Below, piece by piece: positions 18,010 to 26,667 of a stretch of 64,000 nucleotides of DNA. Positions within the stretch are counted from its first letter, which is position 1. Each line of letters opens with the position of its first letter. The notes beneath the pieces were generated by a model, which saw only the letters and a list, made by a program, of their open reading frames with translations, was not told the DNA's origin and did no database searches. Source of the DNA: Corallococcus silvisoli (GTDB lineage: Bacteria; Myxococcota; Myxococcia; Myxococcales; Myxococcaceae); the NCBI RefSeq assembly GCF_009909145.1, contig NZ_JAAAPJ010000029.1:41078-105077 (forward strand). The letters run 5' to 3'. Both the position numbers and the translations under genes were made by a program.

Positions 18010-20547
18010 TTACGCGCGGCGCCGCTCCTGCGCGATGCCTTCTTCCAGGAGTTCCGCGACATCCAGCACCAGGACGGTGCGCCGGTTGCCCAGGTCGGTG
18101 GCGCCGGAGACGCCCTTCACGTTGCTCAGCCGGCCGCCCAGGGGCTTGGTGACGATGTCCTGCTGGCCGAACAGCTCATCCACCGCGATGCCCAGGCGCT
18201 GCTGCGCCAGGCCCACCACCACGACGAAGTGGCGGTTCACCTCGCGCTCCGGCAGGTGGAAGAGCCGCCCCAGCCGCAGGAAGGGCAGCGTCTGGCCGCG
18301 CAGGTCCAACACCTCGCGGCGCTCCACGGTGCGGATGTCGCGCGGCTGCACGGAGAGGATCTCCAGCACGCTGTTGAGCGGGACCGCGTAGGTGCGGCCG
18401 CTGACGCCCACCACCAGCGCGCGCACGATGGCCAGCGTCACCGGCAGCGTCAGGTGGAAGGCCGTGCCCCGGCCGCGCTCGCTCCACACGTCGATGATGC
18501 CGGAGAGGTTGCCCAGGTTGTTCTTCACCACGTCCAGGCCGACGCCCCGTCCGGAGAGCGCGCTGACGCTGGAGCGGGTGGAGAAGCCCGGCAGGAAGAT
18601 GAGGTTGAGCAGCTCGCGCCGCGTCATCTCGCTCACCTGGGACGGGGTGACGAGCCCGCGCGACAGGGCCACCTCGCGCACCCGCACCTCGTCGATGCCG
18701 GAGCCGTCGTCGCTCACGCTGATGACGACGTGGTTGCCCTTCTGCTCCGCGCGCAGGCGCACCACCGCGCGCCGGGGCTTGCCCGCGCCGAGCCGCGCCT
18801 CCGGCCCCTCCGCGCCATGGTCGATGGCGTTGCGGATGAGGTGCATCAGGGGGTCGCTGAGCTCCTCGACGATGAGCTTGTCCAGCTCCACCTCGCCGCC
18901 AGCGCTGACGAAGTCGATCTCCTTGCCGGCCTCGCGGGCGATCTTGCGCACCAGCCGCGCGAGCTTGTCGAACACCTGGCCCACCGGGACCATGCGCGCT
19001 TCGAGCAGGCCTTCCTGGAGCGCCTCCAGCTTGCGCTCCAGCTGCCGCGTCTCGCGTGAGAGCTCCTGGCCGAAGAGCTTGGAGAGCGCGACCGTCCCAT
19101 CCTGCCGGGACGTCTCCGCCAGCCGCTGGAGGTTGGCCTTGATGAGCAGCAACTCGCCCACCATGTTGATGAGCCCGTCCAGCCGGCCGATGTCCACGCG
19201 CACCGTCTGCGTGAGCGAGCGCAGGGACGTCTCTTCCGTCCGGGGACGGCCCGTGGCCGGCAGGGGCGCGGACGCGGCGGCCTGGAGTCCGACCACCGTG
19301 GGGGGCGGTCCCACCGCCCGCATGCGCGGAGGATTTCCCCCCGAGACCGGCGCCAGGGCGGAGGGCGCTCCAGCGCCATCTTCGGCCTCCAGGTCCCCGG
19401 TCTCCAACTGTGGCGGCGGCCGTGAGGAGCCGGTGTCCGTGAGGCCCGGCGACCGCGACACGCCCGAGCCCTCCGACCGCCGTGACAGCGACAGCCCTGT
19501 GCTCACGGGTCCGGCGGACGGAGCCCCGGACGCGACCTCATTCGAAGGCCCGGACACCATCGGCGCCCCAGCGCGCACCGCGCCGGGCGATGGGGAGCTC
19601 GCGGTCCCGGGCGCCCACGCGGTCCGGGAGTCCACGGGCGCTGGCGGCGCCTCAGGCGTGGCACCCGGAGCGGGCGCCTTCGCACGGCCGCCCTTCTTCT
19701 TGCCACCGCGCTTCGGGGGACGGGCCTCCGCCTCGACAGCTTCGGGAGGCGGGGGCGCGGGGACGTCGAATACGGCCCCGGCGTGCCCCTGCTGCGGCGG
19801 ACGCACGGCCAGCGGAGCCAGCTCCGCGGGGGTGCCCTGGAGCCCCGCCTCCAGCGCCGGCGCAGCCACCTTCGCGCCGAAGATGAGGTCGAACGCGATG
19901 CCGTTCACGCCGCCCGGCCGCGACGAGGGGAGCGTGCTGATCACCTCTCCCAGGGGCTTGAGCCGCGTGTTCAGGTCCGCGAGCCCCTGGTCGAAGTCCG
20001 TGAGGTCGAACGCCGCGCGCACGCGCCACAGCGCCACCCCGCGCCGCACGTTCTCGCGCAGCCGGTGCTCTTCGTACTCGGTGAAGACGGCGCGCACCGC
20101 CGCGTCCAGCTCCAGCCGCTCCAGCGGATCCTCTTCCACCGCGGGTGGCGGCGAGCCCAGCCGCGCGAACCGGTCCTCCATGTCACGGGTGCGCTGGGTG
20201 AGCTCGGCGCCCTCCTCGCTCCGCGACGCCTCCCCGAGCAGCGCCTGGAACGTGTCCAGCGCGTCCACCAGCGTGTCCAGGACCTGGTTGTCCAGCGTGA
20301 GGCGCCCCAGCCGCAGCCGGTCCAACAAGTCCTCCGCGGCGTGCGCCAGTTGGGTGATGCGCTCCTGACCGAAGAGCCCCGACAACCCCTTCAGCGAGTG
20401 CGCCGCGCGGAAGATGCCGTTGATGTGCTCCGGATCCGCCTCCTGCTCGCGCGCCTCGTCCAGCGCGAGCAGATCCCTGCCCAGCGCATCGAGGATCTCC
20501 GTGGCCTCGGCGACGAACTCCGCCAGCGCCTTGCCTCCGGGCGTCAC
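18010..20547 (-). CDS. cheA: CheA chemosensory histidine kinase
   Basis: An 845-residue CheA. P1 holds the phosphorylated His50 in AAHSLKGLSGLFG. Residues 150-250 look like a P2 response-regulator-binding domain (LKPLGEVISTLPSS). Residues about 255-425 are a long Pro/Ala/Gly/Ser-rich linker. P3 dimerisation begins at VRVDIGRLDGLINMVGELLL; the P4 ATPase has HLIRNAIDHG, DDGSGID and GRGVGLDVVKNN; P5 is a CheW-like domain with YAVPLNSVLEIL. GTG at 20547 overlaps the cheY stop as GTGA. The unusually long linker is the only oddity. Confidence 0.97.
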   Translation of the reverse strand: MTPGGKALAEFVAEATEILDALGRDLLALDEAREQEADPEHINGIFRAAHSLKGLSGLFGQERITQLAHAAEDLLDRLRLGRLTLDNQVLDTLVDALDTFQALLGEASRSEEGAELTQRTRDMEDRFARLGSPPPAVEEDPLERLELDAAVRAVFTEYEEHRLRENVRRGVALWRVRAAFDLTDFDQGLADLNTRLKPLGEVISTLPSSRPGGVNGIAFDLIFGAKVAAPALEAGLQGTPAELAPLAVRPPQQGHAGAVFDVPAPPPPEAVEAEARPPKRGGKKKGGRAKAPAPGATPEAPPAPVDSRTAWAPGTASSPSPGAVRAGAPMVSGPSNEVASGAPSAGPVSTGLSLSRRSEGSGVSRSPGLTDTGSSRPPPQLETGDLEAEDGAGAPSALAPVSGGNPPRMRAVGPPPTVVGLQAAASAPLPATGRPRTEETSLRSLTQTVRVDIGRLDGLINMVGELLLIKANLQRLAETSRQDGTVALSKLFGQELSRETRQLERKLEALQEGLLEARMVPVGQVFDKLARLVRKIAREAGKEIDFVSAGGEVELDKLIVEELSDPLMHLIRNAIDHGAEGPEARLGAGKPRRAVVRLRAEQKGNHVVISVSDDGSGIDEVRVREVALSRGLVTPSQVSEMTRRELLNLIFLPGFSTRSSVSALSGRGVGLDVVKNNLGNLSGIIDVWSERGRGTAFHLTLPVTLAIVRALVVGVSGRTYAVPLNSVLEILSVQPRDIRTVERREVLDLRGQTLPFLRLGRLFHLPEREVNRHFVVVVGLAQQRLGIAVDELFGQQDIVTKPLGGRLSNVKGVSGATDLGNRRTVLVLDVAELLEEGIAQERRRA

Positions 20548-20918
20548 AGCGGCTTCAGGAAGCGCTTGAGGAGCGCCTCCAGGTCCTCCGGCAGGAACGG
20601 CTTCACCAGGTACCCCTCCGCCCCCAGCGCCAGCCCCCGCGAGCGGTCCTGCTCACGCCCCTCGGTGGTGATGATGATGAGCGGCACGTCCCGGTAGTTG
20701 GGGTTCTTCTTGACGAAGTTGATGAGCTCCAGCCCGTTGATGTCGGGCATGTTGATGTCGGTGATGATGAGGTCGAAGCGCTGGCGCGGCAGCAACTTCA
20801 GCGCCTCGAAACCACTGGCGGTGGTGACGGCCTCGACGCCGTCCACGGCTTCCACGGTCGCGGCGATGTGCTCGCGCGACACCTTGGAGTCCTCGACAAT
20901 CAACACCTTGAACTTCAT
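20544..20918 (-). CDS. cheY: CheY-like response regulator, first gene of the chemosensory operon
   Basis: A 124-residue single receiver domain: EDSK acidic site, phosphoacceptor Asp in LIITDINMPDINGLE, Thr in IITTEG, Lys in YLVKPF. It has no output domain. It is the first gene of the minus-strand chemosensory run and is coupled to cheA by a 4-base overlap, so it is the likely cognate target of CheA. Confidence 0.93.
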   Translation of the reverse strand: MKFKVLIVEDSKVSREHIAATVEAVDGVEAVTTASGFEALKLLPRQRFDLIITDINMPDINGLELINFVKKNPNYRDVPLIIITTEGREQDRSRGLALGAEGYLVKPFLPEDLEALLKRFLKPL

Positions 20919-20971
20919 CGCGCGCGCCTCGGGGGCCGGATGCTAGCAGAAGCCCCGCCGGTACGCTGCGC

Positions 20972-20991
20972 GTCATCCCTTCCGGGATGAC
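20972..20991. terminator. Hairpin at the end of the housekeeping block
   Basis: GTCATCCC (20972-20979) and GGGATGAC (20984-20991) form a perfect 8-bp stem with a 4-base loop that includes the stop codon of the M17-domain gene. There is no T-tract. It marks the boundary between the housekeeping operon and cheY and may weaken read-through. Confidence 0.4.
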
Positions 20992-21464
20992 AGCGACCCG
21001 ACAAGCGCCTTGTCCGCGAGGAGGGACACCCGTCCCCCCTTGAACGCGGGCAGGAACTGCTTCTGATACGCCTCCGCCCGAGCCGCGTCGCTGAGCCCCA
21101 CCCCGCCCGGCACCTCCAGGGCCACCGACTCCACCTTCGCGCGGCTCAGCACCTTCGCCGCGCCCGAGAGCGCCTCGCCCAGGGAGGCCCCGTCCAGGCG
21201 CTTCCGCGAACCCAACCCCACCACGAAGATGCGCGGCACGGTCAGCTTCCCGTCCGACGGCAGGAGGAGCCAGTCATCCTTCACGCCGGTGAAGAAGCCC
21301 CCCTGGAGCACGCGCGACAGGGCGCCGCACAGCCGCCAGTCCACGTACCCCGCGGAGGAAGGCAGCGGGCGGTCATCCTCGGCCACGAAGAGGCACAGGG
21401 CATCCACCCCCGCCAGCGCGTCCAGGCCCTCCAGGCCCACGTCCAGGGTCTGCGTCTGGCTCAC
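20973..21464 (-). CDS. Stand-alone M17 leucyl aminopeptidase N-terminal domain
   Basis: 163 residues resembling only the N-terminal domain of M17 aminopeptidases (CLFVAEDDRPLPS ... IFVVGLGSRKRLDGASLGEALSGAAKVL). The C-terminal catalytic domain with its metal-binding residues is absent, so it should not be a peptidase. The start is GTG at 21464, overlapping the nusB stop as GTGA, so it is coupled to nusB. Stand-alone copies may act as binding or regulatory proteins; that is inference. Confidence 0.8.
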   Translation of the reverse strand: MSQTQTLDVGLEGLDALAGVDALCLFVAEDDRPLPSSAGYVDWRLCGALSRVLQGGFFTGVKDDWLLLPSDGKLTVPRIFVVGLGSRKRLDGASLGEALSGAAKVLSRAKVESVALEVPGGVGLSDAARAEAYQKQFLPAFKGGRVSLLADKALVGSLSSRKG

Positions 21465-21883
21465 GGCTTCCCGAGCGCCACCGCGACGCGGTCCAGGAGG
21501 CCGTTGACGAAGGCGCTCGACTCCTCGTTGCCGAAGTTCTTCCCCAGCTCCACCGCCTCGTTGATGGTCACCTTGCGAGGGATGTCCGGGCGGTACTTCA
21601 GCTCGAAGATGCCCAGCCGCAGCACGTTCCGGTCGATGCGGGACATGCGGTCCAGGCGCCAGTTGTGGCTGTGGCGCTCGATGAGCGCGTCGATCTCCTC
21701 GCGGTGCGCCTGCACGCCCTCCACCAGTTCCTTGGCGAACTTCACCGCGTCGGGCTCCGGGGTGCCTTCCTCCGCGGAGGCGGCCCACGCCGAATCCAGG
21801 GCCTCCCGCGTGGCGCCCTGAGCCATCTCCAACTGGTAGAGCGCCTGCAGCGCTCGCTCTCGTGCCGTTCTGCGCGCGCCCAT
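21461..21883 (-). CDS. nusB: Transcription antitermination factor NusB
   Basis: 140 residues with the all-helical NusB signature: MGARRTARERALQALYQLEM, FAKELVEGV, IDALIERHSHNWRLDRMSRI, then RNVLRLGIFEL and VTINEAVELGKNFG. With NusE it binds boxA RNA and promotes rRNA antitermination. It begins 5 bases after the ribH stop, a common gene pairing in bacteria, and is coupled to the next gene. Confidence 0.97.
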   Translation of the reverse strand: MGARRTARERALQALYQLEMAQGATREALDSAWAASAEEGTPEPDAVKFAKELVEGVQAHREEIDALIERHSHNWRLDRMSRIDRNVLRLGIFELKYRPDIPRKVTINEAVELGKNFGNEESSAFVNGLLDRVAVALGKP

Positions 21884-21888
21884 CGCGG

Positions 21889-22389
21889 TTATCCCTTTCG
21901 CTCCGCGGCCGTCATGCGCGCGAAGAGGTTGACCATCTCGATGCAGGCCACCGCGGCCTCCGCGCCCTTGTTGCCCGCCTTCACGCCCGCGCGGTCGATG
22001 GCCTGCTCCACGGTATCGCACGTGAGCACGCCGAACGTCACCGCCGCCGGCTTCGGCCCGGCCGCGGCGCTGAACGCCACCGAACCGATGCCCTTGGCGC
22101 ACTCGCCGGCCACGTAGTCGAAGTGGGGGGTGCCGCCGCGAATCACCGCGCCCAGGATGACCAGGCCCGCGTACTGGCCGCCCTCCGCCACGCGGCGGGT
22201 GAGGCCGGGCAGCTCATAGGTGCCGGGGCAGCGGTACACGTCGATGGCGTCGTCCTTCACGCCATGGCGGACCAGCGTGTCCACGGCGCCCTTCAAGAGC
22301 TCCTCCGTGATGAAGCTGTTGAACCGGGACACACAGATGGCGAACCGGCCCTGGGGGGGGAGGAAATCCCCTTCGAAATAGCGAGGCAT
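21889..22389 (-). CDS. ribH: 6,7-dimethyl-8-ribityllumazine synthase
   Basis: 166 residues; condenses 5-amino-6-ribitylaminouracil with dihydroxybutanone phosphate, the penultimate step of riboflavin synthesis. Motifs: AICVSRFNSFITEELLKGA, CPGTYELP, LGAVIRGGTPHFDYVAGE and GNKGAEAA. It follows ribE after 27 bases in the same transcript. The ribBA gene that often sits in this position in other bacteria is absent from the window. Confidence 0.96.
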   Translation of the reverse strand: MPRYFEGDFLPPQGRFAICVSRFNSFITEELLKGAVDTLVRHGVKDDAIDVYRCPGTYELPGLTRRVAEGGQYAGLVILGAVIRGGTPHFDYVAGECAKGIGSVAFSAAAGPKPAAVTFGVLTCDTVEQAIDRAGVKAGNKGAEAAVACIEMVNLFARMTAAERKG

Positions 22390-22416
22390 GGCGCGCTCCT
22401 TACACCACCTGCGCCC

Positions 22417-23079
22417 CTACCCGCGAGGGGTGAAACCCGCCGCCCGCACCACCGCCTCCGTCAAGCCCACCCCCGGGACGGCCCCCGGAGCGCCCCGGAG
22501 CTCGAACAGCCGGGCCACGTACTTGCCAATCAGGTCGCCCTCCAGGTTCACCTGGGCCCCGGGGCCCTTGGCGTGCAGCGTGGTGCGGTGCTGCGTCTCC
22601 GGAATCAGCTGCACCCGGAAGCGGTCCGCCTCCACCGCGTTCACCGTCAGGCTGATGCCGTCCACCGTCACCGAGCCCTTCTCGATGAAGCAGGGCGCGA
22701 GCTCCGGGGGCAGCCGGAACACCATCACCCACGAGCCGCCCTCCGCGAAGGTCTCCAGCACCTCGCTGACGGCGTCCACGTGGCCCGACACCAGGTGCCC
22801 CCCCAGCCGGTCTCCCAGTGCGAGCGCGCGCTCCAGGTTCACCCGGTCGCCCGTCCGCCGGGCCCCCAGGGTGGTGCGTCGCAGCGTCTCCGGCGCGGCC
22901 TGCACGCGGAAGGTGTCCCCGCCCTTCTCCACCACCGTGAGGCACGCGCCATCCACGGCGATGGATTCGCCCAGGGCGAACGCCTCCGCGCCCAGCGAGG
23001 TGCGAATCCAGAAGTCGGTCATCGCGCCGGCGACGACGCGGGTGACGGTGCCGGTGTCCTGGATGAGGCCTGTGAACAT
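22417..23079 (-). CDS. ribE: Riboflavin synthase alpha subunit
   Basis: 220 residues starting MFTGLIQDTGTV, the invariant beginning of riboflavin synthase, with two homologous lumazine-binding halves: GACLTVVEKGGDTFRV and LVSGHVDAV in the first, and GISLTVNAVEADRFRV in the second. It dismutates two lumazines to riboflavin. It lies between ribD and ribH. Confidence 0.97.
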   Translation of the reverse strand: MFTGLIQDTGTVTRVVAGAMTDFWIRTSLGAEAFALGESIAVDGACLTVVEKGGDTFRVQAAPETLRRTTLGARRTGDRVNLERALALGDRLGGHLVSGHVDAVSEVLETFAEGGSWVMVFRLPPELAPCFIEKGSVTVDGISLTVNAVEADRFRVQLIPETQHRTTLHAKGPGAQVNLEGDLIGKYVARLFELRGAPGAVPGVGLTEAVVRAAGFTPRG

Positions 23080-23120
23080 GACCGGGATTTATAACGGATG
23101 CCCCGGCGGAGCGCTGGCCT

Positions 23121-24284
23121 TCAGAGCAGGGCGCGCAGGAGGACGTCGTCCCCCACCTTCTCCAGGGTCAGGTCCTTCACAGTCAGGGCCTGGGCCATGG
23201 TCTTCACGCCCAGCTCCCCCGCCCACGACAGCCCCCCCGCGCCCACCAGCTTGGGAGCGAGGAACAGGGCGAGCGCGTCCGCCAGGTGCTCGCGCAGCAG
23301 CGTGCCGTACAGGCCCGCGCCACCCTCCACGAGCACGTGGTTGAGCCCCTCCTTCGCCACGCGGCGCAGGACGGCCTTCAGGTCCACGCGGTCCTGCTTC
23401 GCGCGCACGTTCCACACCTCCACGCCCTGCGCCAGGAAGCGCCGCGCCCTCCGGCCCTCCGGATCCTCCAGCGTCGCCACCACGGTGCGAGCGGTGCTGC
23501 GCTGGGTGAAGACGGTGTGGTTGGGGGACAGCTTGAGGTGCGAGTCCACCACCACGCGCACCGGGTCCTTGCCCCCGCCGCCCGGCAGCCGGGTGGTGAG
23601 CTGGGGGTCGTCCATCCGCACGGTGTTCGCCCCCACGAGGATGGCGTCCACCTGGTCGCGCAGCCGGTGCACCCACGCGCGCGAGGCCTCGCCCGTCACC
23701 CAGCGCGAGTCCCCGCCAGGCGCGGCGATCTTCCCGTCCAGCGTCACCGCGGCCTTGAGCGTCACCCACGGCAGGCCGGTGCGCATCATCTTGAAGAAGG
23801 GCCGGTTGAGCGCGTCCGCCTCGTCCTTGAGGACATGCGTCACCACCGCCACGCCGCCGCGCTTGAGCCGGTTGAGGCCCTTGCCGCTCACCAGCGGGTT
23901 GGGGTCCGACGACGCGCTGAACACGCGCCGCACGCCGGCCTCCAACACCGCCAGGCTGCACGGCGGGGTGCGCCCGTAGTGGTCGCACGGCTCCAGCGTC
24001 GTGTAGAGGTCCGCGCCGCGCGCCTTGGAGCCCGCCGCCTCCAGCGCCACCACCTCCGCGTGCGCCGTGCCGGCCTTCCTGTGGTGGCCGCGCGCGATGA
24101 TGCGCCCGCCCTTCACCAGCACCGCGCCCACGACGGGGTTGGGGCTGGTGCGGCCCAGGCCCTTGGCGGCCTCCTCCAGCGCGATGCGCATGAAGAACTC
24201 GGCCACCGCGCGGTCGAAGTCCGCCGCGCGCTTGGAGCGAGGTGCCTTCACCGCCTGCAACCGTGACCGCGTGAGCAAGCGCAT
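23121..24284 (-). CDS. ribD: Bifunctional riboflavin deaminase/reductase RibD
   Basis: 387 residues. The N-terminal deaminase domain has zinc ligands in TAHAEVVALE and EPCDHYGRTPPC; the C-terminal reductase domain starts near residue 180 (RPFFKMMRTGLPWVTLKAA) with ILVGANTVRMDDPQLT and VEGGAGLYGTLL. It performs the second and third steps of riboflavin synthesis. GGAAGG lies 5 bases before the ATG at 24284. The N-terminus carries about 30 basic residues more than a typical RibD, so a later Met is also possible. It begins 10 bases after nrdR. Confidence 0.96.
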   Translation of the reverse strand: MRLLTRSRLQAVKAPRSKRAADFDRAVAEFFMRIALEEAAKGLGRTSPNPVVGAVLVKGGRIIARGHHRKAGTAHAEVVALEAAGSKARGADLYTTLEPCDHYGRTPPCSLAVLEAGVRRVFSASSDPNPLVSGKGLNRLKRGGVAVVTHVLKDEADALNRPFFKMMRTGLPWVTLKAAVTLDGKIAAPGGDSRWVTGEASRAWVHRLRDQVDAILVGANTVRMDDPQLTTRLPGGGGKDPVRVVVDSHLKLSPNHTVFTQRSTARTVVATLEDPEGRRARRFLAQGVEVWNVRAKQDRVDLKAVLRRVAKEGLNHVLVEGGAGLYGTLLREHLADALALFLAPKLVGAGGLSWAGELGVKTMAQALTVKDLTLEKVGDDVLLRALL

Positions 24285-24294
24285 ACCGCCCTTC

Positions 24295-24798
24295 CTAACC
24301 GTCCTTGGGCGCGGTCGCAGGCGGCTTCGCCTTGCGTTCGCGCTCCTGGTCCTCGAGCAGGTCCTTCAGCTCGTGCATGAACTCGGAGATGTCCCGGAAG
24401 CTGCGGTACACGGACGCGAAGCGCACATAGGCCACCTCGTCCAGTTGCTGCAGCCGCCGCATCACCTGCTCTCCAATGGAGGAGGAAGGCACTTCCTTCT
24501 CCCCCATCCCCTGGAGCATCCGCTCGATGTCCTCCACCGTCGCCTCCAGCTGCGCGGCGGACACCGGGCGCTTCTCACACGCCTTCTTCAGGCCGTTGAG
24601 CATCTTCTCGCGGTCGAACGCCTCGCGCCGCCCGTCCTTCTTCACGATGAGCGGGTAGAGCTCCTCCACCCGCTCGTACGTGGTGAAGCGGCGCTTGCAG
24701 GAGAGGCACTCACGGCGGCGCCGGATGACGGAGCCCTCGTGCGACTCCCGCGAGTCGATGACCTTGTTCTCCGGGTCCTGACAGAAGGGGCAGCGCAC
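24295..24798 (-). CDS. nrdR: Transcriptional repressor NrdR
   Basis: 167 residues with an N-terminal zinc ribbon (MRCPFCQDPENKVIDSRES, CLSCKRRFTTYERVE) and an ATP-cone domain (VIKKDGRREAFDREK-like segment). NrdR represses ribonucleotide reductase genes according to ATP/dATP levels. The start is GTG at 24798, 7 bases after the glyA stop. A short Lys/Pro tail follows the ATP cone. Confidence 0.97.
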   Translation of the reverse strand: MRCPFCQDPENKVIDSRESHEGSVIRRRRECLSCKRRFTTYERVEELYPLIVKKDGRREAFDREKMLNGLKKACEKRPVSAAQLEATVEDIERMLQGMGEKEVPSSSIGEQVMRRLQQLDEVAYVRFASVYRSFRDISEFMHELKDLLEDQERERKAKPPATAPKDG

Positions 24799-24805
24799 GG
24801 GCGGG

Positions 24806-26062
24806 CTACTTCAACCGCGAGGCGTACAGCGGGAAGCCCTGACTCAACTCCTTCACCTGGCCCTTCACGCGCGCGAGCGCCGCGTCGTCCTGGGCGGCGT
24901 CCAGCGCCTCGCCGATGAGCCGGCCCACCACCGCCATCTCCGCCTCGCGCATGCCGCGCGTGGTGATGGCCGGGGTGCCCACCCGGACGCCGGAGGTCGT
25001 CATCGGCTTCTCCGGATCGAAGGGGATCATGTTCTTGTTGACGGTGATGCCCGCCTTGCCGAGCACCTCCTCCGCCACCTTGCCGGTGAGCTTCTTGGCG
25101 CGCAGGTCCACCAGCATCAGGTGGTTGTCCGTGCCGCCCGAGCACAGCCGCAGGCCCGCCTTCTTCAGGGCCTCCGCCAGCGCCTGGGCGTTGGCGACGA
25201 TCTGCTTCTGGTACGCCTTGAACTCCGGCGACAGCGCTTCCTTGAAGGCCACCGCCTTGCCCGCGATGGCGTGCATCAGCGGCCCGCCCTGGATGCCGGG
25301 GAAGATCTGGCTGTTGATGGTCTTCGCGTACGCCTCACGGCTGAGCACCATGCCGCCGCGCGGGCCGCGCAGCGTCTTGTGCGTGGTGGTGGTGACGATC
25401 TCGGCGAAGGGCACCGGCGACGGGTGCACGCCCGCGGCGACGAGCCCCGCGATGTGGGCCATGTCCACCAGCATGGCGGCGCCCACCTTGTCGGCGATCT
25501 CCCGGAACTTCGCGAAGTCGAGCGTGCGCGGGTACGCGCTCGCGCCCACCACCAGCACCTTGGGCTTGTGCTCCAGCGCCAGCGCCTCCACCTGCGCGAA
25601 GTCGATGGTCTCCGTGTCGCGCGACAGGCCGTAGTGGACGACCTTGTAGAGCTTGCCGGAGAAGTTGAACGCCGCGCCGTGGGTGAGGTGGCCGCCGGAG
25701 TTCAGGTCCAGGGACAGCATGGTCTCGCCCGGCTTCATCAGCGCCATGAAGGCGCCCATGTTGGCCTGGCTGCCGGAGTGGGCCTGGACGTTCACCGCGT
25801 CCGCGCCGAACAGCTCCTTCGCGCGCTGGATGGCCAGGTTCTCCGCCACGTCCACCACCTCGCAGCCGCCGTAGTAGCGCTTGCCGGGGTAGCCTTCGGC
25901 GTACTTGTTGGTGAGCACCGAGCCCACCGCCTCCATCACCGCCGGGCTGACGAAGTTCTCCGAGGCGATGAGCTCCAGCCCCTCTTCCTGACGCTCGGTC
26001 TCCTGCCGGAGCACCTGGGCGATTTCAGGATCCACCTGGGACAGCGTGCGGGTGTTCTCCAT
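24806..26062 (-). CDS. glyA: Serine hydroxymethyltransferase
   Basis: 418 residues; interconverts serine and glycine while charging tetrahydrofolate with a one-carbon unit. The PLP Lys lies in VTTTTHKTLRGPRGG, with AHSGSQANMGAFMALM and DMAHIAGLVAAGVHPSP as further signatures. Length is that of bacterial GlyA. Its position before nrdR and rib genes links one-carbon and nucleotide functions. Confidence 0.98.
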   Translation of the reverse strand: MENTRTLSQVDPEIAQVLRQETERQEEGLELIASENFVSPAVMEAVGSVLTNKYAEGYPGKRYYGGCEVVDVAENLAIQRAKELFGADAVNVQAHSGSQANMGAFMALMKPGETMLSLDLNSGGHLTHGAAFNFSGKLYKVVHYGLSRDTETIDFAQVEALALEHKPKVLVVGASAYPRTLDFAKFREIADKVGAAMLVDMAHIAGLVAAGVHPSPVPFAEIVTTTTHKTLRGPRGGMVLSREAYAKTINSQIFPGIQGGPLMHAIAGKAVAFKEALSPEFKAYQKQIVANAQALAEALKKAGLRLCSGGTDNHLMLVDLRAKKLTGKVAEEVLGKAGITVNKNMIPFDPEKPMTTSGVRVGTPAITTRGMREAEMAVVGRLIGEALDAAQDDAALARVKGQVKELSQGFPLYASRLK

Positions 26063-26116
26063 GGGGTTGCCTCCTGGCGTGCGAACGAAAGGAACTGCGA
26101 AGGGACGTCCAGCCCC

Positions 26117-26563
26117 TCAGCGCTGCTGGGACTCGACGTCGCGAATCTTCTGGACGCGCTTCTCGTGGCGGCCGCCCTCGAAGGCGGTGGAGAGGAAGGC
26201 CTCCAGGATGCCGCGCGCCACGCCGGCCCCCACCACGCGCTGGCCCAGACACAACACGTTGGCGTCGTTGTGCGCGCGGGTCATCCGCGCCTCGAACTCC
26301 GTGGAGCACAGGGCCGCTCGCACGCCCCGGTGCTTGTTGGCCACGATGCTCATCCCGATGCCGGTGCCGCACACCAGCACGCCCAGCGCGCCGGCCTCCG
26401 CGGCCACGGCCCGGGCCACCTGGGAGGCGAAGTCCGGGTAGTCCACGGACTCACGCGTCTGGGGCCCCAGGTCCTCGAAGGGGGTGCCACGCTCCTTCAG
26501 GAGCGACACCAGCTCCTGGCGCAGCTCGATGCCCGCGTGGTCGGAGGCGAGGATGACTTTCAC
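26117..26563 (-). CDS. rpiB: Ribose-5-phosphate isomerase B
   Basis: 148 residues: MKVILASDHAGIELRQEL at the N-terminus, active-site Cys in LVCGTGIGMSI and the conserved HNDANVLCLGQRVVG segment. It interconverts ribose-5-phosphate and ribulose-5-phosphate. Located between fabF and glyA on the same strand with 54 and about 104 bases to the neighbours. Confidence 0.96.
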   Translation of the reverse strand: MKVILASDHAGIELRQELVSLLKERGTPFEDLGPQTRESVDYPDFASQVARAVAAEAGALGVLVCGTGIGMSIVANKHRGVRAALCSTEFEARMTRAHNDANVLCLGQRVVGAGVARGILEAFLSTAFEGGRHEKRVQKIRDVESQQR

Positions 26564-26667
26564 GGCCGGACTCCAGTCAACGGCGCCCGCGCTCCATGGG
26601 CGCGGGGCCTGGAAGGACGGCCCCCTGCCCGCTGGGCCCCCTGAGGGGAGCGGCGGGCGGGAAGCCC

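Noticed and set aside
18392..20368. A 658-codon plus-strand frame opposite cheA
   Set aside because: It is antisense to cheA, is rich in Ser/Arg and shows no domain.
22417..24284. Possible FMN riboswitch near the rib genes
   Set aside because: The gaps between rib genes are 27-41 bases, too short for an RFN element, and ribD follows nrdR directly.
26063..26116. Possible glycine riboswitch before glyA
   Set aside because: Only 54 bases separate rpiB from glyA; no room for the aptamer.
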